A stretch of DNA of 46,263 nt. It comes from Chlorokybus atmophyticus. Lineage: Eukaryota > Streptophyta > Chlorokybophyceae > Chlorokybales > Chlorokybaceae. The notes below the pieces were generated by a model that did no database searches, was not told the origin of the DNA, and worked only from the letters and a program-made list of their open reading frames with translations. The translations under genes were made by a program, and so were the position numbers. Where the stretch lies: contig RHPI01000260.1 in assembly GCA_009103225.1 (NCBI GenBank), positions 419,060 through 465,322 on the forward strand. The letters are read 5' to 3'. This document shows, in pieces, positions 36,597 through 46,263 of this stretch; positions within the stretch are counted from its first letter, which is position 1; each line of letters opens with the position of its first letter.

Positions 36597-37320
36597 GAGG
36601 CATCTGATACGCAAATGGTTCAGCTGCCTGATGCTGCCATAGCCAAAGTCAATGCTGAGCTCCTAAAGGTGAATTTCAATGAGGTTAGTGCGGCCTTGGT
36701 TCAGCACTACGCCGGCACGTGGCTGAGACCGCAAGCCAGTTCCACTTCGTTGATGGCAGAGTATGACAAGTCGTTGCTGCCTCTGCCTCTGAGCTGGTTG
36801 CTAGCGTCCCCACGCAGCGCACCAGAGGCTGGTGCGACCGGATTGGATGTTGCTGAAAACAAACCCTCCCACTTGACCGCTTCGTCCATCATGCTGTACC
36901 AGCTTTGCTTGGAAGGGCTGGGGTCCCGCTCCAACCATGTCTTCCAGAACGTCCACCATCTTCACTTCCTGTCGGAGCTGCTGCTGGCTTTCAATGACTT
37001 GTTCCTGGAAGCAAGTATGACACTCAATTAAGGAACGTTACTTGTACGTTGTCAGCCATGTGGCGACTACTTTCTGACATCTTACATCATTGTCACTCAC
37101 TGTTATGAGTTTGTTTGACCAGACACGAGGTGGCTCCTCGCGGCACTGCACGATCTATACACGCTGCCGCTGTCGCTCACCCACCAGGGAGAGCAGCGTG
37201 ATCTGAGTGCATTGGTTGGGTTCGATAGGGTGACGGGGCCTGTGGCGGACACCTTTGCTCGGGAGTTGGCTTCGCATTTTGCGTCCGTGTCTTACGGAGA
37301 CTGGCTGTTTGGGCGCCAGC
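36597..37320 (+). pseudogene. 724-bp duplicate of RPAP1 exon 8/intron/exon 9 sequence
   Basis: This segment is collinear with 25474-26197 (offset 11123) and I find no difference, including across the non-coding intron. It starts within a GAGGCAT shared by both flanks and ends in mid-exon at a single 'n' (37321). It has no start, no promoter and no continuation, so it cannot encode RPAP1. It is either a very recent duplication or a misplaced read cluster; identity through the intron and the 'n' favour the latter. Confidence 0.9.
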
Positions 37321-37321
37321 N

Positions 37322-38892
37322 TGGGAGGGATTGTGGACGGGTTGTGCCGGAAGGGTTGCCGCTGTTGCAGGTGACTCCAGGCTCCTCTGTCACGTCGCGC
37401 TTCCACTCAAGGGTGCTGAGGATGGCGCCGGCGCACTTAGCGGCTTTCATGAAACCCAAGTGCGCGATCCTGTAGAGTACGGGAACACCACTGGCCTCAG
37501 CGATAACGAGCTTGTTGGGCTCACACTTGTCCGCGAGGTCCCGCAGCACGCGCGCGGCTCTATTCTTGGCCTTATCTCTGTTGACACAAAGAAGATCGAT
37601 CAGCCGCGCAATAGCCCCCGCCCTGCATATGAGTACTTTGCTCTCGCGGCTACCGGCAAGGCTGCTCAACGCACGCAAGGCTGTCTTCACCGCATCTGTG
37701 GAGCCCTCCACAACGTCCCATAGGTCTAACAGAGGTAACAGAGGCAACACGTCCTCGCACCGCACACGCGCCCTCACGTCCCTGTCCTTGACGCGTAAGC
37801 TGCATCGGCCTTTACCTCAGCGCCGGATGCCTTCAGGAGGGCTGCGAGCTGCTGGACAACGTGGCCATGCGCGCGCAGAATGCTCTTGCGCAGGTGGGTG
37901 ATGTTGCCGACATTGCCAAGGGCGAAGGCCGCGCTGCGCTTTAAATCTGGGTTATCTGATCGCGAGCATGTCGGCTCCAATGCGTCGTCCCATGTGGGGT
38001 CCTTTCTGCAGGTCCTTGTTGCTGGCGAGGTTGCCGACGGCGAACGCGGCGTGCACCCACTCATCGCTCATTTCCCCGGTAGGACCTAGCAGGACCTCCA
38101 CAATGGCCTCCACCCAGCCATACTTTGCGATGACTCCCGCATTGGTGCGGTATTTGCCGACAGCACCAACAGCCATCGACGCGTACGCCCTTAGGCCCTC
38201 GTTGAACGCGCCCTTATGCACAAGCTTCAACATGACCATAATATGTGTCAACAATCCCTCCTCGCAGCAAATCCTCCTCGCATCCGCCTCACTCGAGTCT
38301 GCGAGGCTCGCCAACAGCAGTGCGGCAGTGGGATGATAGGCAAGCTTCGGCATAATCTTTATGAGGATGGGGAGAGTCCCCGGCTGCACAACCCTCTCAC
38401 GCACGGCATCAATGGGCTCCTGTGCAATCCTGCAAAGAGGCTCAACCACACATTGCTTGGCAGTCAAGGAGAGCGCGTCCGCAGGCTTGCCACTCTTGTC
38501 ATCGGCAACACACGATGACGCTGTTGCAAGTGCGGCGGTAAGGGTCTCCATGGCGCCGGCACCCACGAGCACGAGCCTGTTTGTAGTGTCGCTCTGCGCT
38601 ATCTCCAGTATGCGTTGGACCGCATGTTCTCGTTTCTCCTTAGCGTTCGCCTCCTGCCAGCACCGTCAGCAGGCGCAACACCTCCATCGTGTCCACAACT
38701 TCTGAAGGATTGCTGCTGGTTGTGTTCAACAAGTTCATTCTGTGCATAAGCATACTGTCAACATCAGCTCCAAACCTCACTACATCCAAGGCGCTTTCTT
38801 ACACAGTATGCTCGACAGAACCTTTCTTCAACTTGATTGTTGGAGTGATGACCAACTTTTGCGTGCTTGCTGCTTCCCGCACGTTTGGACAT
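37322..38892 (-). pseudogene. Armadillo-repeat protein, copy 3, frame-broken and 3'-truncated
   Basis: The start exon reads MSKRAGSSKHAKV (38892) and needs a frame change to continue like copy 2 (…IKLKKGSVEHTV). The second exon begins near 38722 (NLLNTTSSN) and changes frame near 38643. The stretch 38572-37990 is open and contains VGAGAMETLTAALA, AIDAVRERVVQPGTLP, CCEEGLLTHIMVMLK, VGKYRTNAGVIAKYG and VGNLASNKDLQKGP. Further breaks lie near 37990 and 37795, the latter with missing residues compared with copies 1 and 2. The last part, open from about 37777, ends at the 'n' (37321) inside the tail (ILSTLEWKRDVTEEPGVT), where the RPAP1 duplicate begins. Confidence 0.84.
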
Positions 38893-40120
38893 GACGTATG
38901 GCCTGGCAAGTGCACACCTTGGTTCTGTCTCCTGAGAGCTACCTGTTGAGAATATACGTGTCAAGCAACAGACTGGGTTGACAAACGCATCCAGACTTTT
39001 TGTCATGCAGTACATTGGCTTGTTTGCACATTTTGATGGTAAATTTTATTGCAAGGAGAGAAACTATCGCAGTTGGCAGTCGCTTGCCAGTGTGGCATCA
39101 ACTTCAGATCTAAGTGCCACTCATAGCACGCAGGCATGCGTGAGGGATGAGTTATGTATGGCAGTAAGCAGGCACGGCCCATCCAGGTCCCAGCAAGGCA
39201 TGGCTGCTCGTGTGCGCGTGCGCGTGCACATGTGTGCACCTGCTTGTAGATGGGAGGGTATGGACGGAGCGAAGGGTGGCCGCACAAGCAACATGAACAG
39301 CACACAAATCACCACAAGGCGGGATGAGCTTGCATTGCCATTGGCACTAGCGAGCTAACCTAGTTGAGGGTACCAGTTGCCTTGAAGACGCGGACAGAGG
39401 ACTAAGGGTTAAGGTTTGCGTAGTTGTGGAGTAACCGCAGACGTTGTCAACAGCGTTGCAGCCTTGAGAAGTGTAATGTTCAACTTGCAACAATTAGGGC
39501 CACAACGGCTCACGTGTTTGATGTGCGGGTCAGGGTCCTCCAGCTGCTGTGCCTCGTCTTTTCCTACGCCGACGCCGCTGCCGGAGCCGCCACTGCCGGC
39601 CCCCTCCACACGGAGCAACCCTGCCACTAACCAGTACCAGTGGATGCTTGCTTGACAGCGACGCCCTCTGTTGGCATGCTACCGCCTGCTGAATCTTTAC
39701 CTGTTTGGTCATGCATTTGGTGCTGAAGCATACGGGTGTTGCTGTTGCATGCCTGGGGCACTATCTATGGTGATGGGAACGGTGTTTGGAAAGAAGAACA
39801 ACCAGCGAAAGCGACCAGCAATGGAGACAACAACTACATCAACCACATGGTGTATACAGCAGTTTGCTGCCTGCTTGCTGGGCCTGGCTGATGTGAGCAT
39901 GCTGCTTGTCTGCGCATGGGTGACAGTTGATGAGACACGTAACTACATGTGGTCCGCTGCGTTCTGCATACAAAAAAGGGCTAGTGACTGAGCCAGATGT
40001 CCTAGCATGAGCTGTTGTTGAAAGCTTTTCGAGACGACTTTTGTTTGCATGGGCTGGCTGTTAGTTTTGCTGAAGACATTCTTGTGCATTCAAGGGTGAT
40101 GACAATGGTCACTGTGAATT
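38893..40120. other. 5' flank of ARM unit 3, proximal part
   Basis: Matches unit 2 in order and orientation: the block at 39170-39390, an exon-like minus segment (about 39620-39514) ending DPHIKH before GTGAGC, and 39985-40100, which resembles 35015-35110. No independent gene is supported. Confidence 0.6.
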
Positions 40121-42960
40121 GCAAGTTTATACGCAGGTCGAGCGTCGGAGTTTTTTGTGTAGCAAGAGTGGGGATGTAGCAACAGCCAGCCTGTTCTCCC
40201 GCACACGCACAGACATCAAGCAGCTCGTGTATCTTATTTGTGTTGTGTGTCTGTGTGCTGTAACTGAGTTGCGACAAACCTCATCACACCTCGTGTTCTC
40301 ACCTGGACTACTTCTATGTGCTGCACAGCCATGTTTGAATGCCATACTTGCACTGAGCACTATCTCAGATTCATAGCTCAAACAGTTGATAGACACCCAC
40401 GAGAATCGATAGCGTAAGGGTGTTGTCCACAAAAACCCAACTAGAAATATAGATTAAAAGACACCGTTCCCTGACAGGTGCACTCAGGACATTGTGATCA
40501 TGCACCTACAAGTGCGTGGTCACCACACGGTGTCTATGCGCATTCTGTTATGGTCACAGTGCAACGCATGCATGCAGTTTGTGTCAACGCCCTTGTCTCC
40601 CTTGTTCGCTCATCTGGACAAAAAATAAGCCGCCCCCTCCACACAAAATGATGCCCAATCCACGAAAGCCAATCTGCACAATACTAGCATGACAGTAGCA
40701 TGCTGCAACAGTATGCATGCCGGATGTTGTTGGGGATGTGTCGCACTTTGGCACGGAGACACTCGGGCTGGCAAGGCTGTGGTATTATAGTATTGGCGGG
40801 TACGTGCCGTTTAAACATGCACCAACACACATGCATAGCTGCACATGCGTGCTATATGGACTCTTTGCTTGTCGAGAGAAGCAGCACAGTGACTGGTCTT
40901 TACTTGGCCACATATTCTAGGGTCCAAAGAAAGCAATGGTAATGACCAAAGCAGCTCATGCAGCACCGTCATTATCACCTTCGACAACAGCACAACTATC
41001 ACGTTGATAACAAAAAAGATGCTGATCATGATGAGGAGCATGACGATGTTTATATTAATCATTGTTATAAGAGTCAATGCTTGTGCATGCAGCATGATTA
41101 TAAAGGGTTACATTTGTGGATTTCATGTGCTGGAGTTCTCACGCTTTCCGATCAGAAGTGTTGCAAATTGATTGCTGGTACTTGTGCAGCCAGCTGCTTG
41201 TGAGTCATTTGTGTGCTTGTTCCAATCCATGGGTGCCAGTTTTCCAGGTGCTTGATAAAAGAGCACAACAACACAGCATGAGCACATACGACTTAATGGA
41301 GGCGGCACCTAGTTGAAGCGCTTTGGTGTTTGCATGTGCATGTGCGTATGCATGTTTGTGCTCGTGTGCATGCATGTTTGTGTGACTCGCGAGGGGTTGG
41401 GTTCCAACATAGGAGGTTGCTGCATCCCAACTGATGTTGATACTAGTTGAGATGACTATCATCATACCACTGCGTTTTGCAATGTCACATGTAGCTCATA
41501 CCTCTTAAACAGTTTAAACCAGTTTCTCTCATTGCATTTGTTACCTACTTTGTGTTTTGAACAAACCAAGGCAACTCACGCACCACAATTGCATCAGAGA
41601 AGCCTTCCCGGCAACAAGATTGCCATTGACACACAGTCACTTAATGCTCGGCGGAAACATGTGTACCCGCTCTTGTGTGTGCCTCGACTACAGCCACTTG
41701 AATGCTTAATGCTTGTAAAGCAGCTAATAGTCTCAAACCCCTTTGCTCCACTCCAAGAGCACCAGTCTCTTTGTCACTGTCGTCATCCCCACGACTGCAG
41801 TGCTTTTTACAAGCCCTTATACCACACAGACGGGCACCATGTGGGTTGAGCAGTATAATCGGACGACGACCGCTGACAAGGCAGCTGCTCCTGGTCTTGC
41901 TGTTGGTAGCGGCGAGGGTGGCCACTTGATGAAGCGGCGGCAGGGATGAGTGGCACCACCGGAATTGTGCAAGACCCAAGAACAAAGATATTACCTCTTC
42001 AGTGGCTAAAGGGCTTACAGTGAGCCCTTCAGCCACTAAACTTCCATGTTTGCAATATGAAATGCCACACTGTGAGGATTTTGCCATGCTGCTTGCGGCT
42101 CATTACCACTCTCACACGCCCCTCCCCTTGCCTACCTGCACTTCCCTGTGGAATGCTGGTGGACCCTTGGCCTGGCCCGTGGGCGCTGTGGTGGTGCAAC
42201 ACAGAATCACTGACATGCACTTTTAGATGTGCACTTGCGACAATTGTGTTTTGTTTGGTGTGTTGCCCGCGTAACACATTCCCTCTTACGACTGTGCTTG
42301 TGTTGAACGGTTGTGTTGTGAGTTGCGAATCTTGCCGCTAGTGGGTAACAAGTTAGTCGTCGTGTGCAGTTTTGGCATGGTTGGTGTGTGTTGTGCCTGC
42401 TGTGTCGTGCGCGTGTGGCCATCAAGTGGCTCCTGCTACACACACTTGCTTACACGCGCGTACAAAATTGCAGATGTGCATGAAATCGCAGACCCAATCG
42501 CACACTCAAGTTCGCGCACACATCTGCTCTTCAATCACATGCACGCACGAGGGAAGCAGTGTGTTGCATGCTCATTGGCTGTGCCTATTTAAACTGTAGG
42601 CTTATGTAACTAGCATGGCTGCTTGGCTTGAATAATCAGACACACTCGTTTCATACAAGCTTAAGTGCACAATCAACCAGCAACTGCTGCTGGCAACAGG
42701 GTGCAGATTTCAGCCAGGCAATCTCATACCAGTAACCCGTGCGTTGTAGTAATCAGCATGACAACTAACACGCACGCTTCGTCAATTGTCAGAGGTAATA
42801 CAGTCAAGACGAAGGGTAGGCAATGGATAAGATGCAGAAAACTGCGCACCACTGCTGTAGTACACAGATGTACTAGATCTGTTCAGGCGTATGAGTTGTT
42901 TGCGTGATAAGTAAACACAGTGACTTGCTGACGATCATGGATTTAGGATCCATTGGGATG
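40121..42960. other. Segment of about 2.8 kb present in unit 3 but not unit 2
   Basis: Unit 2 passes from sequence like 40100 (at about 35110) to sequence like 43040 (at about 35250) within about 150 bp, whereas unit 3 has roughly 2.8 kb extra here. I see no transposase, reverse transcriptase or other convincing frame in it and could not define terminal repeats or target duplications. It contains the hairpin at 42001-42037. Insertion in unit 3 or deletion in unit 2 are both possible. Confidence 0.5.
42001..42037. repeat. Hairpin, 15-bp stem with one mismatch, 7-base loop
   Basis: AGTGGCTAAAGGGCT (42001-42015), loop TACAGTG, then AGCCCTTCAGCCACT (42023-42037). The arms pair at 14 of 15 positions. 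No gene neighbours it within 3 kb. Confidence 0.75.
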
Positions 42961-44110
42961 CAGCAACAGATTCCCTCCGCTATCTACACGCATACCCACA
43001 CTCAGAGGCAAAAGAGACACGCACAAACACGCAAGCAAACACCAATGCGCTTCAACCAGGTGCTGTGTGCTCCCACTTTGTGGGTCGTAAGGTGCTTATG
43101 CTAGGTTGTTGTTTCCTTCAACGCACCTGGAAAGCTGGCACCAACGATGGCTCAGCACAAGCATCTGGCTGAATGAGTATCATGATCAGCTGTCAGTCTG
43201 CAACACTTTTCATCGCACAAGGTGGGACCCTTAGCAACATGCAATCGTGACTGTGACCTAGTGAGCGTGGCTGCAAATGCAAGCGCTAATGCTTGTAACA
43301 ATCCACAACAACATATACCATCGTCATGCTCCTCAGCATGACCACCATCATTGTTATCAGCATGGTTGTTGTTCTGTTGACGACGTTGATGATGATGAAG
43401 ATAACAGCGATGATGGTTGAGCTGCCCTTCTCACCAGCGCATCACGTTATCTCTCGATTGTTGATTGTTTGTCCAACCACAGCGCAGTCACTGTGCCGTT
43501 TCATCCACTAAGCAAAGATAGAGGACGCCTATTCTTCTAAGCATGTGCGTTGGTGCGCATGTGCAGGCGGCACATACCCACCAACATGCAAGCAAAACGT
43601 GGAACAGCATGCTAGTATTGTTGGTACTGTTTGGAATGGCCTTGGTGGTTGTGGATTCGCTGTATGTTGTGGGTTGTTCTTAATGCAGGTGAGCCCAAAA
43701 TCGAAACAAGGGCGCCGCACTGCGCGAGCATATGTGCATGCATTGCAACATGTCTATACACGTGTTGTGGATCAACACGTGCGTAGACGAACACACAAGT
43801 TGAATGCACCACCACAACGTCCTGAGTGCATCTGTGAAGGAGTGGGTTTGTTTTACAACACTCGTACGCCATCCTCACGGGTGCGAAATGAACGCTTCTA
43901 GCTTTGTGGAGCTGCGTTAGTGCTCAGTGCAACGTGTGGCTTTGTGTCAGCTATGGCTGTGCAGTACATAGGACGTGTCCAGAAGTGATTACGTCGATGT
44001 TGCGGGGACTCGAAACACACCAATCATACATACTGTACTTGAAAGAGAAATCAAACAAGACACATGCTGCTTGACACGCAGTCAGCATGGTTGAGACAAC
44101 GGGCTTGTGA
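42961..44110. other. Distal flank of ARM unit 3
   Basis: The block 43035-43210 (GCGCTTCAACC... GGAAAGCTGGCACC) matches 35250-35420 in the same orientation. No gene is supported in the rest; 43690-43900 has an open plus-strand frame of basic residues with no recognised domain. Around 44.1-44.2 kb the orientation of unit homology switches. Confidence 0.5.
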
Positions 44111-44151
44111 GATATGGGGCTTGCCGCCACCCAGACGGCAAGCCCCATATC
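44111..44151. repeat. Perfect 16-bp stem hairpin
   Basis: GATATGGGGCTTGCCG (44111-44126), a 9-base loop, then its exact reverse complement CGGCAAGCCCCATATC (44136-44151). It lies close to where the inverted ARM unit 4 begins. It could be an inversion scar, a small-RNA stem or a transposon footprint; none is proven. Confidence 0.85.
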
Positions 44152-44584
44152 AGTGTCACACAGATGATTGTGTCAATGCCCACCTGATTTGTGCAACCGG
44201 TTCACTCACACAACTCTTGTAATGACGTACAGTAGCGGCACCGATCGCTGTGTACTGGCTTGCTGTAGCTGCTGTCTCACTGGCACCCTCAATGACGAAT
44301 GCATTACACGGGTGCCAACTGGCGGTTGTGGTGTGCAGTGTCCAACGAAGAACACCCTCCATTGTCGCTTAGCTGCTGCCATTGTTCTTCCCGGGAGTCA
44401 TGCCCATGCTGGAATCACTCGCTGGAGAGCAGCAGATGTATTAACGAATGAGCAAACACAACGTTCAGCTTCATCGGTAGCATAGGCTGTAGCATGCCAA
44501 CAAAGCGGCAAGTGGCTATCAAGCGAGTAGCCGCTGCCGCTGCGGCTGCGGTTGTTTGATTGTTGGCGGCATCGGGTTGGGCGC

Positions 44585-44662
44585 CTTCAGGGTGACAGCA
44601 GTGGCGGTGGCTTGGAACAGGACGAATCACAGCACTCGAATGACCCTCCGCAGAACAAAGAG
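44585..44662 (+). other. Conserved exon-like segment upstream of ARM copy 4
   Basis: An open stretch GDSSGGGLEQDESQHSNDPP continuing to QNKE ends at a GTGAGC donor. Units 2 and 3 keep the same reading frame up to the donor at the same distance (about 620-730 bp) from the ARM start: SQQRSNFDPQNKE at 34623 and AQQLEDPDPHIKH at 39514, both minus. A 5' exon of the ARM gene is the simplest reading, but the join to the MSK exon is not demonstrated. Confidence 0.45.
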
Positions 44663-45381
44663 GTGAGCCGTTGCAGCCCTGGTTGTCGCGAAAGGCTTCA
44701 GATGAGCTATGCAATGTCCAGGCTTCAACGCTGTTAGCATTGTCTGCGGCTACTACTGCACAACTACACAAACCCTAACCCCCAGGCCTCTGTTCCATAT
44801 GCCCCTCAGAAGCTACTGGTACCTACCTCTAGATGAGTTGCGCTACCACTAGTGATTGGCTATGCCAAGCTCATCCCCGCCTGTCGTGCTGTTTCGCTGC
44901 GTGTTGCGGGTGTGAGTGTATGCTTGACCACCGGGTGGCCACCCTCCCTGCTTTGCAGCACACAAGCAAATGCACACGTGCACATGCACACGCACACGCA
45001 AAGGCATGCCCTGCTTGGACCTGGACGGCCTGTGCTTGCCTGAGCTCACTGACACTCAGGTTTTGACCTATGTATTAGTCCTATCACCTGATTCTCACGG
45101 GCGCTTGCATGCGATCAATTGCACTTGGTTTTTAAAGTTGGTTGCCACGTTTGCAAGCGGCTGCTGATGGCAAGAGGTTTCACCTCAAGTTCAGCAATTG
45201 CAATATCAGATTGTCACAAGTTGCCAACAAGCCATGCAATCCAGCCAATGTTAACAACAGTGGATGACAACAGTCTGAATGCGTTGGTTATCTCAGCTTC
45301 TTACACGCATACCTTCTCATTAGGTAGCTTTCAGGAGACGGTAAAACAAGGCGCATTGCACACGACAGGCTATCACACGTC

Positions 45382-46263
45382 ATGTCTAAACATGCGCCGG
45401 GAAGCAAGCGCACCAAATTTGGCAGCCGTCACTCTCCCAAACAAGTTCCAGAAAGGTTCTTGTGTTGAGCATGCTCTCTGAGAGTATGCGATGTATGTAA
45501 TTGTTTGTTGCTGACGTATTGCGCGTGTGTGCACAGAACAAACACCCTGTTGAACACCAGCAGCAACGACTCTTCAATACTTGTGGACACTGCGGAGGTG
45601 TTGCGCCTGCTGAAGATGCTGGCCGGGGACCGCAGCGACCCAACAGACAGGAAACATGCAGCCCAACGCATACTAGAAATAGCGCAGCGCGACACCACAA
45701 ACAGGCTCGTGCTCGTGGGCGCCGGCGCAATTGAGACCCTCACCACTGCACTGGCATCAACATTAGGCAAAGATGATGACAAGAGTGGCAGTGCTGCCGA
45801 TGAACTTTCCATTCATGGCAAGAAGTACGTGCTGGAGGCCCTTAGCAGGATTGCACAGGAGTCCATCGACGCCGTGCGTGAGAGAGTTGTGCAGGCAGGT
45901 TGCCTCCCCATTCTTGCGAAGATCATTCGGGAGAATGATCCTCATCCCGCTGCAGCGCTGCTGTTGGCGTCCCTCGCAGATGCGAGTGAGGTGAACGCAA
46001 GGAAGATCTGCTGCCAGGAGGGGTTGTTGGCTCATCTGGTCGACATGTTGTTGGTGGGTGAGGAAGCATACGAGGGACGAGCTTATTCATTGATGACTGT
46101 TGGAGCTGTTGGAAAATACCGCACCAATGCGGCGGTCGCCGTGAAGCATGGCTTCGTGGAGGCCGTTGTGGACGTCATGCACATGGTTGGGGAGAAGGTT
46201 GAGGAGAAAGAGCACGCCGCATTCGCCCTCGGCAACCTTGCCAGCAATAAGGACCTGCAGGAG
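45382..46263 (+). CDS. Armadillo-repeat protein, copy 4, inverted, cut by the window end
   Basis: A start exon MSKHAPGSKRTK (45382) resembles copies 2 and 3 but needs a one-base change near 45418 (ACCAAATTTGG) to continue as LAAVTLPNKFQKGSCVEHA. The main exon follows an acceptor (GTGTGCACAG, 45536) and is open for 242 codons from 45538 to the last base. It covers NTLLNTSSND, VGAGAIETLTTALAS, AIDAVRERVVQAGCLP, CCQEGLLAHLVDMLL, VGKYRTNAAVAVKHG and AFALGNLASNKDLQE, with regular armadillo helices. It is the best-preserved copy here, and the others may derive from a gene like it. The 3' part lies outside the window, so completeness is unknown. Expected role: protein-binding scaffold. Confidence 0.85.

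Noticed and set aside
36615-37031. A separate 138-codon gene
   Set aside because: It is an exact copy of the end of RPAP1 exon 8 plus intron sequence up to a chance TAA, with no start or promoter.

Overview
The window comes from a nuclear genome of an intron-rich eukaryote with roughly balanced base composition. GT-AG introns of about 50-260 bp separate short, mostly phase-0 exons. A plant-like microbe, probably a green or streptophyte alga, fits best: there is a chromodomain Ty3/gypsy element with a plant-style initiator-Met primer site, a DUF659-type hAT transposon, a proline-rich SPPPP extracellular stalk, and telo-box-like TTTAGG/TTAGGTTT motifs in a promoter. This placement is inference. 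No marker that fixes the lineage is present.

Layout. 1-372 holds two exons of an unidentified host gene. 502-10818 is a full-length but dead LTR retrotransposon (526-bp LTRs, TATGG target duplication), and a hAT transposon (1262-4644) is nested in its leader. 11180-11410 is a LINE remnant, followed by gene-poor DNA to 14.58 kb. Three intact host genes follow: a membrane protein with four thrombospondin type-1 repeats (14584-17256, +); a 16-exon gene whose conceptual product joins an N-terminal J domain to a mitochondrial trans-2-enoyl-CoA reductase (MECR/ETR1)-like body (21567-17386, -); and RPAP1/MINIYO, the RNA polymerase II assembly factor (21828-27079, +). The last two are divergent from a 260-bp shared promoter.

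From 28 kb to the end the window is a family of duplicated units. Each is built on an armadillo (ARM) repeat gene plus a conserved 5' flank. Three units lie in tandem on the minus strand (28.0, 32.3 and 37.3 kb) and one is inverted at the right edge. The three minus copies carry many frame breaks; the large exon of the inverted copy is open to the window end. Single 'n' bases at 13243, 31895 and 37321 mark sequence joins. At 37321 a 724-bp, apparently identical copy of RPAP1 sequence (intron included) abuts the ARM family, so either a very recent duplication or a misassembly is present. The most interesting item is the J-domain/MECR fusion, which also seems to lack the family's catalytic tyrosine.
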